A DNA stretch of 64,000 nt from Sarcocystis neurona (taxonomy: Eukaryota > Apicomplexa > Conoidasida > Eucoccidiorida > Sarcocystidae), in NCBI GenBank assembly GCA_000727475.1, contig KL647311.1:430073-494072 (forward strand). The letters are read 5' to 3'. Below, in pieces: positions 10,895-21,952 of this stretch. Under the pieces are notes generated by a model. It saw nothing but the letters and a program-made list of their open reading frames with translations. It had not been told where the DNA came from and made no database searches. A program made the position numbers and the translations under genes. Every line of letters begins with the position of its first letter. Within the stretch, counting starts at the first letter, position 1.

Positions 10895-13800
10895 ACATAT
10901 AGGAGTGTCCGGCCGAGGTTAAGCTTCCCTCCGCGTTTTTGCAACGTAATAGCATTAATTTATTAGAACAACGACGCTAGGCGAGGGCGTTTTCCGCGAG
11001 TGAGAAGCTTTGCAGAACTCTGCAATGTGGTGGCGCGGCGGCATAAATGCTCTGTAAAGACACCGTCCATGTGCAAACGCATGTACTGGTGGCCCAATCA
11101 GTGTGAAGGTTCCTCACCCTTAGCGTAATGGGAACCCACAAAATGGCGGGAGACGCGTGCAGTCGCGGAGTTTCTAGCAGCTTGTTTGATGCAGCAGCTC
11201 GGGCTGACATTTCGTTGTTCTTACGTTCCGCAGATAGGGCGCAAGCCACAGAGATGCGCCGCTGGACATTGATACATTTTTGGAGTAAGGACGAGTGTAT
11301 TCATGTTTCCTGCGTATGTGTCTTGGCACTTGTACGTATACACTCGTTTGCGTGAATCTATGTGCGACCGGCTGTAGCTTTTTGTAGCGTACAATAAGTG
11401 TCACGCACACAGATATAGAGGCACCTGCACGCTTGTTATAAATGAAAGAAGCATCGAGAGTGAAGTACGTACGCGTGTACATGCCGTCTGCACCCCGAGT
11501 TTCTATAGTATGTGCGTGAAGAATGAACACGATAATCGGACGCGAGAACTGAATCGCTGCTGAGTGCTACGCGACGTATCTATGAAACTGCGCAGCCGCC
11601 TGTCGCCTCTTTCGAAGATGCACAAATGGTGAACGGCATGGCGCCGCGCGTGGGTTAAAACTTTATTCGTAGAGAGTTAATCTTTCCTTGCACTGTGTTT
11701 GACAGCGTTGCGCCTTTTCGCCTAGGTTGTCCGGATGCCACTGAGCGGCGTCAGTCGTACTGCGGTGGGGCCAAAACTGTTGGATGTCCTACTTCTGTTG
11801 GGATGACAACATTCTGCCAGTGCATAAGCATGCCCAGCGGGAAAGGTGGAATTCAGAAAGGGGAGGCGGAGGTCAACTTGTGAGAGAATAACAGAACTGA
11901 TACTTTACCCAGCTGATGCGGGTCGGTGTTACCGTCTACGGGAGACGTGGGTGCAGCCATATTTCATAACGCCTCTGTGGGTGAATATGTATGTGCCGGA
12001 CTGATTGAACATACCTCTGTATCTACATGTAGATACGTGTATGTTTACATTCGCATATCTACGGTAAGCGCCTGAACGCAGGTACGTATGCGAGAGCCAC
12101 GCGGCAAGAGGCGAGTAAACGTTGGCAACAGGTACTGTTTTCCCATACTACTTCAAAGTGCTTCTATGTACACTTAGAAATATGTCGCAAATGCTACGGG
12201 GTGCTCAGACTAAGCAGAGCTGTAGCAACACAAGTACAACTTGAGCCGCAGTCTTGAAAAATTGCTGTGCCATTCTTTCTCCACAACGAGAAGCAAATTT
12301 CCCATGACTGCTGGATAGCTCCTGCACTTCATCGCGTCTTTGACACATCGACCTCACGCTTGCACAGGCGGCTGACTTGTCGCCACATCTGTCTGGCACG
12401 TGCAGCGACTACGTCTCTGGTATCACATAAAGATATAGATGTAAATACACACGTACGTACCCCATATATCAGAGGGCACGTGCATATATATCTATATATA
12501 GTTATGGCGCACAAGTAGCAGTCAGTACGCAGCCAGATAGGTAAGAAGCAGATGCTGCACTTGTGATACGGGCACTCAACGTCCTACGTACTGCGCCTGA
12601 ATACAAATATATCCATTCGTATCCGTATCCAGGGATGTGCGTGTGCAGTATGGATCGGCTAAGGGGGAAATAATGTGTTTGACAGAAGATGGATTTGTTC
12701 CTAATTGTGCTGCTGCGAGGACTTCTACACACACACACACACACACACCTTAGCCACGTATAAGTATATACGCGTGTGTCTGAAGATGTATATAGACTTA
12801 CACAGGTAGCCCAAAAAGTAGCAGTCTAGTCAATCTCTCTACGCATACACGCACATACATGTACATACACACGTGCGCACGCACGTGTGGCCGCAACTCG
12901 AAAACTGATACGAAACATGTCGAAAATACGAGCGACTGTAAAACAGCATTACACGAGTTCTGCGTTTCTACACCTTTTCCTCACTCAAAGATGTATGTGT
13001 TATTTTCTCGAGTGTACATACTGCAAGCTTCCCATCTGGCGTAAAAGCAAGGAGAAGTAATCATGCAGACGTATGTGCTCATGTGTACAATACTTAACCT
13101 ATGTATGTATGTATGTATGTACGTGCACACATTTATATATACATGTATATATATATATGTATATATTTATATGTATATATATATATGTATACATACGTAC
13201 AAACATAAGTATAATCCATATGTCAGGGCTATGATACGCTGCCACCTGTCCTTTGTATTCGACCACCCACATGGTCTTCTCATCGTCTCGCCTAATCATA
13301 TTTGTGCTTTATTATGGCTGTCTGCGTACAGTTAGATATATAACGAGGTAGGCGCGTTGTCGGGTCGGTCATCGTCTTCTGCTTGTTGTGTGCATACATA
13401 CACATACACATATGAATATATATATATATATATATACTCATAGAGAGATGGGAGCGTCTATTACCAAGTCGCGTTTGTTCCAGCCTCTGCATATCAGTTG
13501 CTCGTCGCCTTGTATTCTAGTTGTAGACTCGACATACGCCTTATCTGCTCCCTTCAATTTGGCGACGTATGTATACACGCATACATCCATATATATGTAT
13601 ATATACACTCGCGTATATGTATAGCTGTCCTGTGTGTGTATACATGGACAGACAGACACATGAATAGATAGACAGATAGGCTCATTTATTAGCTGTTTAC
13701 ATGAGTAAAGCGATGCACGCGTGTGTATCTACACACAAATCTGCAGATTCATAAAGAAATGGCAGGCAGAAATTGAGGAACGAGTATCAGTGTGCATACA

Positions 13801-14400
13801 ACGAGATAGGAATTACATATGTTGCAGTGAGTCTGCATAGGATTCAGACATGTGTTCGAACAGAGCTAGGCACGAAAATATAAACGTGTCTGTCAGTCTG
13901 TGTAGAGATGGGCTTTTAATCAGATGACTACACATCCCCACCACTCGCACCGTTCACAGCTACTCTTGTTTCTGTTTCCGTCCTTCCACCTTTTTTTTAT
14001 CTGTCTCTCTCTCTCGTATCCCAGTTGCTGCCCTTCTCCTTGCGCTTCCAACCTGTCTTCGTTTTCGCCTTTTCCTATTCACTTCCACTCGATTTAGGCA
14101 TCAACGCAGACGTGCATGTACAAAGTGAACATGCGTTAGTACACTTGTAGACACGAGTTCAGTTAAGGAGATCCTCACGTTTCCCTCCACTCACTTTCAG
14201 CGCACCACCCTAACACGAAAACATATGTATAAGGAACATACCTCTGCATTCCCCCCCTCCTTCTAGACAAAATAGAAATTCCAGCAACTGTACTTTCCCG
14301 TATCGTGTCCTCTTCTCGCTAAGCCGGTTGCAAGCGCCGACGGCGAGGTCGGGTGCCCGCTGGCCTCGCGCCGTCGCATGCGGCGCAGGAACAACAGCAG
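10895..14400. other. Mostly non-coding stretch with microsatellites
   Basis: No conserved protein motif is visible. It holds a (CA)n tract at 12729-12749 and (TA)n tracts near 13137-13192 and 13414-13436. A minus-strand open frame at 12399-12205 (ends AAQVVLVLLQLCLV) and one at 11249-10977 are of mixed composition but lack supporting splice sites or a family match. Pyrimidine-rich sequence runs from about 13960 to 14100. Confidence 0.5.
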
Positions 14401-14499
14401 ATGGAGCGAACGAAGCCCGAGTCTCCTCCCAGCGATACCAGCACCAGCGGCCCTAGCAAAGCAGTGAACGCACGAGCAATTGCAGTTAACATTATTTCG
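14401..14499 (+). CDS. Candidate first coding exon, unknown gene
   Basis: An ATG in a fair context opens a 33-codon frame reading MERTKPESPPSDTSTSGPSK and ending NARAIAVNIIS at TCG|GTGCGT, a plausible donor in phase 0. The sequence is hydrophilic and unlike the CAG shadows around it. It could be the first exon of the 17-21 kb gene downstream, but no joining acceptor was established. An antisense frame is also open here, so the call is weak. Confidence 0.22.
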
Positions 14500-15180
14500 G
14501 TGCGTTTCCTGCTGCACGGGCCAGGAGTGAGAAATAATCCGTTATGTATGTGCTTTCCTTTCTTCGTCCTCCTGTGTTGCGCCTGCTGCTTTGTCTTTGC
14601 TGTCGAAAGACGTTCGCGCATTACACATTGCCCTCCTCCACACTCTGGCGTAGCACGTATTACTGCTGTTGTGGCTCCTGCGAGTGCTGCTGTTGCTCTC
14701 CTGGCTGTCTCCGACGCTGCTGCTACCGATAGTCTCTACTGCAAGTGCGGATGCTGCTCGTCGTGTTGCTACTGTGCTGCTGCGGTTGCCACGAGTCCTC
14801 CTGGGCACCTACAGCAACGATTGTTGGACAATTCGGCTGCTCGCTGCTTGCCGAACTGCTGCTGCTCTTCGCCTACGCCTGCGCTGCTGCCGTGGTTGGT
14901 GTGATGGGGCTTCCTGTGTTGCAGATCTATGTCTCTCTTGCCCCTCTCGCCCTCCGCGCGACTTCAAATCGGATGTGCGTGTGCAGCGGAGGAAGCCGAA
15001 CCTGCGGCCGCACACCCGCAGATTTCCTGTTGGAGACAGAGCAGATCTGATCCACACAGCAACCAGATCCAATTGTTGCGCGGCGGGCATCTCGTCACTA
15101 GCAGCGGCAGCGCAGAAGAAGCAACAGCACAGCAGAAGAAGCAGGTGCTGCTGCGGACTCGCCACTTCAAAAGAAGTCGA

Positions 15181-15476
15181 GTAGCCGACGTAGTGTTTCT
15201 GCGACCTGCAGACTGCTGTATCGTACTCGTCTATAAAGATTTCTGAGCGTCTCTGCCTGTGTCTCAGCAGCAGGTGCTGCGGAGTCGGCCTTTCGACAAG
15301 AGGAGACTGCACCAGACATCGGTTTTCTGCGGCCTGCAGCTTGATGTGTGTTTATAAAGAGTTCTGAGTCTCTCTGGGTCTTTGAAAAAGTAGACTACAC
15401 GAGACGTAAGGTTTCTGCGACCGGGAGGATGATGTAGCGTACTCCTCTATGAAGAGTTCTGAGCGTCTCTGTGACT
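15181..15476 (+). repeat. Degenerate tandem repeat, three copies of about 100 bp
   Basis: Copies at about 15181-15264, 15295-15382 and 15390-15476 share the order TTTCTGCGACC, then a variable part, then CTATAAAGAGTTCTGAGCGT and CTCTG. Divergence between copies is high, so the duplication is old. It overlaps the 3' end of a plus frame that ends CIVLVYKDF. Confidence 0.65.
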
Positions 15477-15680
15477 CTCTCCGTAGTGTCAGCGGGATGT
15501 GCTCGCACAGTGTCGATGGAGCGTAAACCGGGAGACACACACTACCGGAAAGAGAACGGAATTTTTTTCGTCTACACTGCTTGCGGGTGTGCGTGACACA
15601 TGTGTCGCATATGTGTCGGGTACTCCATATTGACACACCTACGCTTCTTGGAAACGGTGGTAGCGCTGTAAGGAAGGACA

Positions 15681-16066
15681 CGTATAATATTTACTTACAT
15701 GTATACACACAAGCAAACTAACGGAGAGAGAAGTGTGTGCGTGTGCCTGCGGGACATCCGTATGGACGCCCCGGTGTACGTACACCCCTACAAAAAACCG
15801 ACGGCACATATATACCCATAAATAAATATATTGGGGTCTATACATATGTGGAGGTACACATGTTTCTACATATATGTGTGTAGAGGTAAATGTGTACGTA
15901 TAATATTTACCTACATGTATACACACAAGCAAACTAACGGAGAGAGAAGTGTGTGCGTGTGCCTGCGGGACATCCGTATGGACGCCCCGGTGTACGTACA
16001 CCCCTACAAAAAACCGACGACACATATATACCCATAAATAAATATATTGGGGTCTATACATATGTG
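15681..16066 (+). repeat. 170-bp direct tandem duplication (period 216 bp)
   Basis: 15681-15850 and 15897-16066 are nearly identical. Both run from CGTATAATATTTAC through ACAAGCAAACTAACGGAGAG and ACGCCCCGGTGTACGTACAC to TATTGGGGTCTATACATATG. I see only a couple of substitutions, so the event is recent. The 46-bp spacer is TA/TG-rich. No gene is evident in the unit. Confidence 0.9.
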
Positions 16067-16279
16067 TGTGGTCGAATATCAAGAAATTCTGTATACTGAC
16101 ACGTGCGCACGCATAAATACCTACATACATAAGCGTGTATGTGTATACGCGCTAAAAACTCCGTTTACTGACACGTGCGCACACATATTCGCTATTAGTT
16201 GCACCGCGTTGTGGCGTAGCCTGCCGCTAATAAAAAAGTTGCTTCGTGCTAGTGTGTCGGCTTTGTGGATCCCACCGCA

Positions 16280-16620
16280 TTGGGACACCTTCTCCTCTTC
16301 CTCTGTGTCTTTTTTGCTTCGTCTTCTCCCCTTCGTCTCGTTCTCGTCCGTTTCCTGCTCTTCTTTCTTCTCTCCGCCGCCTTGCGTCCTTTCTCGTTCT
16401 TCGTCTTCCTGCTGCACTCCGCGGCCGTGCTTCTCTCCCTCGTCTTTCTCCCTTCTCGTCCTATCTAACTCTCCCACCTCTTCCTCCTCTTGTCTCCGCC
16501 GCCGTGCTTCTCTCCCTTGCCGTTCTTCTTCTTCGTCGTCTTCTGCGCTCGCGTCTTTGTTCTGCGTTTTCGTTTTTCTTCCTCCTGCTCACTTCTTCTT
16601 TCCGCATCTGACGTCTGAGT
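16280..16620 (+). repeat. Strand-biased pyrimidine (CT) tract
   Basis: About 340 bases on the plus strand are overwhelmingly C and T (CTTCTCCTCTTCCTCTGTGT, CTTCTCTCCCTCGTC and similar). Both strands keep open frames only because of composition (Ser/Leu/Phe/Pro on plus, Glu/Arg/Lys on minus). Confidence 0.7.
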
Positions 16621-17018
16621 TATCCTGGCTGTAGGCCGTAGAATTTCTTGTGCGACGCTTCTGCTGCGGCTGCGGCAGTGCGCCGCGACCAGCGCCCCGT
16701 ACTCTGCTGCTGCCACCCACAAAGGAGTGTCGACCGTGTCAAACCTATGCGCCGTAGTAGATTTCTGCTGGTCCTCAGCAGCGACTGCAGCAGCACACCT
16801 GCAGCAGCTATTCCAGCGCCGGCTGCACCACCAGCAGGATCTCCGTCAAGGCCAACAGCAGGAGTAGCGGCAGCCACAGCAGCCACAGCAGCCTCCGCTG
16901 CCGCCACAGCAGCAGCAGCAGCAGAGGTAAATGCGTCCACCGCAACAACAGCGTCAGCAGCAGTAGCACTCAGAGCAGCAGCAACAGCAGTAGTAGCAGG
17001 AGTGCCGACGCCAGCAAC

Positions 17019-20000
17019 ATGTGGGGTCAGCGGGTGACTCGAACTGTCCACTCGGACATATTACCCCCGGCTTGTTATTGGCGTTACTACTGCCGCCCCA
17101 TCAGCCACTGCAGCAGCATCGGCTGCAGAAGCGAGGCGCGTAGCAGCGACCTCCTTCTTATTGCGAAGAGGTGCAGCCACACGGACAGAAGCCGCTGCCG
17201 CAGGAGTAGCAGCAACGGCAGTCTTCACAGCAGCTGCCCCCCTCTCGATAGGAGCTGCGACAGCAGCAGCTCCTCTTGCTGCAGTACTGGGAGCAGCTGC
17301 AGCGGCAAGACGGCGGAGAATCAGTGGAAACTTTGGAAAGCGTTCTGCAGCTGCGACAGCCAGAGCGGCAGACTCAGGCCTGTCGCCAGTGGCAGCAGAA
17401 GAAGGGGAAGCAGCAGCAGGTGCAGGAGTGAAAGCAGCAGCAACATCCGAACGAGTCCCAGCTGCAGAGGTGGCAGCACCAAGAGCAGCAGCGGTAGAAT
17501 TGTCAGCAGGAGCTTCGTTGACTCTCCGCTCTCGCGACTTCAACGACCGTTCAGCAGCAGCAGCAGCGTTTCACCCCGTGCACGACCCAGGCACGACCTC
17601 TGTTGCTGCTCCTGCAGGAGCAGCTGTCGTGTGGCCTTGCGCAGTTCTCCTGCGCTCCTGCCAGCCACTTCGCGTGGCTGGGCTGCGGCTGGAGTATCCG
17701 CTGCATCCCAGCAGCAACGTGCCGCCCGTCCTGCTGCTATTGCAGCAAGGAGAGCGGCAGCAGCAGCGGCGCGTCCAGCAGCGACAGCAGCACACTCACA
17801 AGCAGCGTCCGGAGGAGGCTGTTGTAGTATAGCAGCAGCAGAAATGACAGGCTGTAGAGCTCCAACTGCGGCGGACGCGGCAACGCATGTATCAGCAGGA
17901 GCACGAAGTCGTAGAACAGCGATCGGAGCACCAAGCGGGGAGAAAGCAGCAGCGCCCGCACCAGCAGTTTTTTGTGCTGCTGCAGCAGCAGCACAATCAG
18001 CAGCGTCGTGTCATGTTACGGCAAGAAGAGCAGCAGGACTCGTAGCAGCGAAGACGGCCACGTGGCGTTCCGCGACGGCGTTGAGAGCCGCATGCGTTAG
18101 TACAGCAGCAGCAACAGAATGTCGGAATGCAGCAACAGCTACAGCAGCAGCTGCAGCAGGAGAAGGGTGTTCATTCAAAAGAGGAGAAGCGCCAGCTAAA
18201 ATTGCAGCAGCAGGAGGAAGAGGCGAAAGTTTACGTGTTCTTCCGCTGCGTCTGCTTGTGTGGGGCGCTGGAGCCGTAGGCGCCGTGGTGCTCGCGACCG
18301 CAGGCTGGTGGGAGCGTCGGCGGCGCCGACTACTCCAGGAGGAGTTTCCGCAGCTGCAGCAGCGGTTCCAAGGAGACACGCCGTTTTATGGGAAGCTCTG
18401 GGGTTACTCTACGGACTTCTTTGTTCACAGAAATTTGGCTGACGGAGATCTCGTTTTTTTCTCATATCCTGCGGCTCAGCTGCCCTTCAGAGAAGCTGTG
18501 TTGCGCTGGTGCTGCCGCACGTCCCTCGCCTTCCCCACACTTGAGCGACCTCTCTTGGCTGCTGCTGCTGCTGCTTCTGCTTTGCTGCCCCGCAGCAACG
18601 CGAGCAACAGCATCAACAGCAGCAGCAAGAAGGAGAAGGAGGAAGCCTGTGCAAAATACGGACGCGACAGCAGGGAGAGCAACAGCTGCAGCAACAATGC
18701 TGCAGACAGCAGCAGCGGCAACAGCAGCGTCGGAGAGAGCAGCAGCAGCAGCATCGACAGCAACAGCAGCAGCCACTCCGGCCGCAGTGGCGACAGCAGC
18801 GGCAGGAGGAGCACGAGGGGAAGTGAAGAAGGGACGGGACGGGGCTTGCTGAGCTTCGACGAGGTAGGCGTCATTTATACTAAGAACTCGCAGCACTTTG
18901 TAGTGAGTCTTCGCAGCAGCAGCGACTCTGGCGCTCTTTCAGCAGCAGCAGGAACAGCAGCAGCGGGGGAGCGAAGGGTAAAAAGAGAAGAAAGAGACGC
19001 AGCAAAGGGCCGGAAGGGAGCCCGTCAAGAAGGAGAAGGAGGGGGACTGCAAGTCGTAGAATACGCGGAGAAGCTGGCAGGGTCACATCCCGACGGTCTG
19101 TGCGTTCGGCGGCTGCGGTGCTCTCCTGATGACCGCATGCGCGTGCGAGCAGCTATCGAAGCAGCCATCCGCAGCAGTCAACCGGAAGAGCAGCAGCAGC
19201 AGCAAGAGCAGCAGCAGCAGCACCAAGAGCAGAAGCAGCAGCTGCTCTCACAGCAAAAGGCCCAGGCAGAACAACAGCAGCCACGCGATCGACAAGGACA
19301 TCTCCTTGGTGTTGCAGCCGCGTGGGCAGCGGCTGAAGCTCACGACGGCAGTCGTCAGAGCAGCAGCAGCAGCAGCAATCCACATAGGAGCACCAAGGAG
19401 AAGCCCAGCAGCAGCAGTCAGGAGACGAGCAGGGCGTCGGCTAGCGACAGCGGCATAGAGCTGCCGGCGAACTGTTTCGGCCAAAGTACAGCTGCTGCGA
19501 CGGGTGTGTGCTTGAATTTCTCCCACACGCGGGCTTCGACAGCGGCAGCCTGGAGAGCCGAGTTACTGCGACGCTCGCTTGCAGGCAGCAGCCAATTTGA
19601 AGAGGCAGCTATTGCTATTGCTGCCGCTTGGCGGTGGGCTGCTTGCCTGCTCCTGGCGCACCGCTTCGAAGATTTAATAGAGGAAGTGGCCACTTGGGGT
19701 TCTGCGCAGCACTGCGCTTTCCTCAGAGAGATCAAGCAGCAGCAGCAACGACTCCGAGACCAGCAGCAGCAGCAGCACAAGAGGGAAAACGACCTGCAGC
19801 AGCATCCGGTGCTGGATCCGGCTCTAACTGGTGCGCCGGAGCAGCAGCAGCAGCAGCAAACGCGGCAGCTCTTGCCTTCCGGAGGAAAAGGAGAAGGAGG
19901 AGGAGAAGCTGAGCGCGGATCTGCTGCTGCGGGCCGCACGCAAACAGACGGCGCAGAGCAAGTCAAGAAACAGGTGAGCAAAAGCAGCAGCAGCAGGACC

Positions 20001-20999
20001 AGGGACACCGTCTTCAGAAGCGACAGTTGCAGTCCGGTGAATGGCTGCAGCGGCAGCAGGGAGGAGGTAAGGAGGAGCGGCAGCAGCAGGTGTTCGGCCT
20101 TCGACGAGGAGGACGACGACTCACGTAGGACAGAACTTTTGCTGAGAGCGACGGTAGTTTTCCACGACCAGCTGCTGCAGTCGGCCGAGGCCTACGAGCG
20201 CTTCCTCGCGCGATGGCTGCCTCGAAGGGCTGGCAGCAACGGAAGAACAACAGCAGCAGCAGCAGAAGCGGAGCAGCTGCAGAAGCAACAAAACGAGTCC
20301 CAGCAGCAAGGAGAACCTCAGCAGCAAGCGGAGCGGCTGCTTGCACAGCAGCAGCAGAAGCGCATTTTTCGAAGCGTCCCATCCGCGACATTCCCTGTGG
20401 CGGTCTATCAAGCCGCAGGGTTGCTGCCTGCGTTGCCTGCTGCCGAGACGTGGACTCCCGAAGACCTGCTCGCTATCGACGTGCTGCTGGCACCGATCGC
20501 GCGGGTAGATGCAGCTGCTGCTGCTGCATCTCTGCTCAGCGAAACGCAGAAGCAGCCCCTCTCCCAGCAGCAGCAGCAGCAACCGCGTCGAGAGCCGCCG
20601 CAGCAGCAGCAGCGTCAGACGCGAGAGACGCAGCGGGGGGAGCGGGAAGCGCAGCAGCAGCAGCGAAACGAGAACGAGGAGGAGAGAGGAAAGAAGGAAG
20701 GGCAGCAGAATGAACATGGCGAGGAGAGGAAGGGACGGTGGGCAGAGGAAGTGCGCGCGGCAGAGACTCGTCTGCAGGCGTGGACCGCCGCACGAGAGCT
20801 CGCATCCCTGGCCCCGTCGCTCGCGCCTGTTTTGCATGTCCGCGATGATAGAAGTGAACGAGTATCACAGGTACGGCAGTGCATGCCTTCCCTGTTGCGC
20901 CAGCGGGAGCGTCGCGCTGCTGCCGCGGCGGCGTCTTCTTCTGCCGTTGGACAAGATGCGACTGCTGCTGCTGCTGGGCTTCAGTCTCCCAAGTCATGA
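17019..20999 (+). CDS. Membrane protein with divergent YiiX/DUF830-like (permuted papain) domain
   Basis: An open frame of 1326 codons starts at an ATG. The first ~390 residues are Ser/Ala/Arg-rich with no support beyond openness, so the true 5' structure may differ. A transmembrane segment (about residues 408-428, LLVWGAGAVGAVVLATAGWW) is followed by GDLVFF (~476), DEVGVIYTKN (~613), VVEYAEKL...VRRLRC (~678-700) and SATFPVAVYQAAGLLPALP with TWTPEDL (~1121-1150). That order matches YiiX-type permuted papain-like proteins (GDIIF, SHxG, VxEA, VRR, YCSEVVxxxYQ). The catalytic His position reads Glu and the Cys position Ser, which predicts an inactive fold. Long Gln/Ser/Ala inserts separate the blocks. 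A CAG|GTACGG donor near 20870 leaves room for further exons. The fold call rests on motif order only. Confidence 0.5.
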   Translation: MWGQRVTRTVHSDILPPACYWRYYCRPISHCSSIGCRSEARSSDLLLIAKRCSHTDRSRCRRSSSNGSLHSSCPPLDRSCDSSSSSCCSTGSSCSGKTAENQWKLWKAFCSCDSQSGRLRPVASGSRRRGSSSRCRSESSSNIRTSPSCRGGSTKSSSGRIVSRSFVDSPLSRLQRPFSSSSSVSPRARPRHDLCCCSCRSSCRVALRSSPALLPATSRGWAAAGVSAASQQQRAARPAAIAARRAAAAAARPAATAAHSQAASGGGCCSIAAAEMTGCRAPTAADAATHVSAGARSRRTAIGAPSGEKAAAPAPAVFCAAAAAAQSAASCHVTARRAAGLVAAKTATWRSATALRAACVSTAAATECRNAATATAAAAAGEGCSFKRGEAPAKIAAAGGRGESLRVLPLRLLVWGAGAVGAVVLATAGWWERRRRRLLQEEFPQLQQRFQGDTPFYGKLWGYSTDFFVHRNLADGDLVFFSYPAAQLPFREAVLRWCCRTSLAFPTLERPLLAAAAAASALLPRSNASNSINSSSKKEKEEACAKYGRDSRESNSCSNNAADSSSGNSSVGESSSSSIDSNSSSHSGRSGDSSGRRSTRGSEEGTGRGLLSFDEVGVIYTKNSQHFVVSLRSSSDSGALSAAAGTAAAGERRVKREERDAAKGRKGARQEGEGGGLQVVEYAEKLAGSHPDGLCVRRLRCSPDDRMRVRAAIEAAIRSSQPEEQQQQQEQQQQHQEQKQQLLSQQKAQAEQQQPRDRQGHLLGVAAAWAAAEAHDGSRQSSSSSSNPHRSTKEKPSSSSQETSRASASDSGIELPANCFGQSTAAATGVCLNFSHTRASTAAAWRAELLRRSLAGSSQFEEAAIAIAAAWRWAACLLLAHRFEDLIEEVATWGSAQHCAFLREIKQQQQRLRDQQQQQHKRENDLQQHPVLDPALTGAPEQQQQQQTRQLLPSGGKGEGGGEAERGSAAAGRTQTDGAEQVKKQVSKSSSSRTRDTVFRSDSCSPVNGCSGSREEVRRSGSSRCSAFDEEDDDSRRTELLLRATVVFHDQLLQSAEAYERFLARWLPRRAGSNGRTTAAAAEAEQLQKQQNESQQQGEPQQQAERLLAQQQQKRIFRSVPSATFPVAVYQAAGLLPALPAAETWTPEDLLAIDVLLAPIARVDAAAAAASLLSETQKQPLSQQQQQQPRREPPQQQQRQTRETQRGEREAQQQQRNENEEERGKKEGQQNEHGEERKGRWAEEVRAAETRLQAWTAARELASLAPSLAPVLHVRDDRSERVSQVRQCMPSLLRQRERRAAAAAASSSAVGQDATAAAAGLQSPKS

Positions 21000-21710
21000 A
21001 AAAGATCAAAATATATACGGGCTTGAAAGTGATAGTACTTCCGTCTATACACACATATATATATCATCCGTCAAACGGATCTCTGGTGGCTACGAGTATG
21101 CACGTACAGGTGGAGAACATCTGGGCGCCTACACACATACATATATACATATATGTATATACGTAAAATACGAATTTTACTGCGCCAAGTATGTGTGTGT
21201 ACATATACACACAACCGTATACATATATATATATATATATAAGTGGTGTACGAATTTGTTGTGCGTTATACGTGTGTCTACGTGTATATACACATCTTTC
21301 TGTTCATATATGTATTTGTGTGTATATATTCGTAGGGTACCACTTCCCTGTGCAGGCTCTATGTGTGTTTGTGTACATATATACACATCCGTACATATAT
21401 ATATAAGCAATGTACGGATCTATTGTGGGTGATATGTGTGTTTACGTATATACGCGTCTGTCTTTTCTTCACATATATATATATATATATATATATATGC
21501 ACGGGGGGAGGGGGGGGTTGGACTGCAGCGCGTTTGTTTGTGGAGTTCAGACTGCAGCGTAGGTGCCTCCCGGAAGACCGCCTGAGGAGGGCGGTGGAAA
21601 AGTTCCCTTACGATTTGAGGGGGGGTTGGTCAGCAGCAACAGCAGCGTGAGTCTTCTGTCCAGAGATTCTTGCGAAGAATTCACGCAGGCGGCAGCAATG
21701 CGAGAAAGGG
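21000..21710. other. Microsatellite-rich stretch, no gene seen
   Basis: TA and TAC/GTA repeats dominate, with pure (TA)n near 21216-21240 and 21472-21500. Two diverged copies of a TGTACGGATCTATTGTG-like block at about 21244-21310 and 21409-21470 suggest an old duplication of roughly 165 bp. From 21500 a G-rich stretch leads into the next minisatellite. No coding sequence is recognised. Confidence 0.5.
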
Positions 21711-21715
21711 ACGTA

Positions 21716-21952
21716 GCAGCAGCAGGATGCGAAAGCAGCAGCAGGAAGCGAAAGCAGCAGCAGGAAGTGAAAGCAGCGGCAGGAAGCAGAAGTAGCAACA
21801 GGAAGCCGAAGCAGCAACAGGAAGCGAAAGCAGCAACAGGAAGGAGAGGTAGCAGCAGGAAGCAGAAAGTAGCGGCAGGAAGCGGAAGCAACAGCAGGAA
21901 GCGGAAGCAGCAGCAGGAAGCGGAAGCAGCAGCAAGAAGCAGCGTCGTGGCC
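21716..21952 (+). repeat. 18-bp minisatellite (AGCAGCAGGAAGCGAA-type)
   Basis: Around twelve to thirteen copies of an 18-nt unit such as AAGCAGCAGCAGGAAGCG run uninterrupted, with point variants (CAACAGG, GCGGCAGG). On plus the unit reads KQQQEA or SSRKRK. On minus it reads as Cys/Phe/Leu/Pro repeats. The 18-bp period keeps all frames open. A plus frame from about 21563 to 22012 contains it, but nothing outside the repeat supports a gene. Confidence 0.85.

Noticed and set aside
18462..20837. Minus-strand Leu/Ala/Ser ORFs opposite the 17-21 kb gene
   Set aside because: They are composition shadows of the CAG repeats. The plus frame alone contains non-repetitive conserved-looking segments.
21716..21952. 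CRISPR-like array
   Set aside because: The units are contiguous with no unique spacers, and the genome is eukaryotic. No other array in the window has a repeat-spacer structure.
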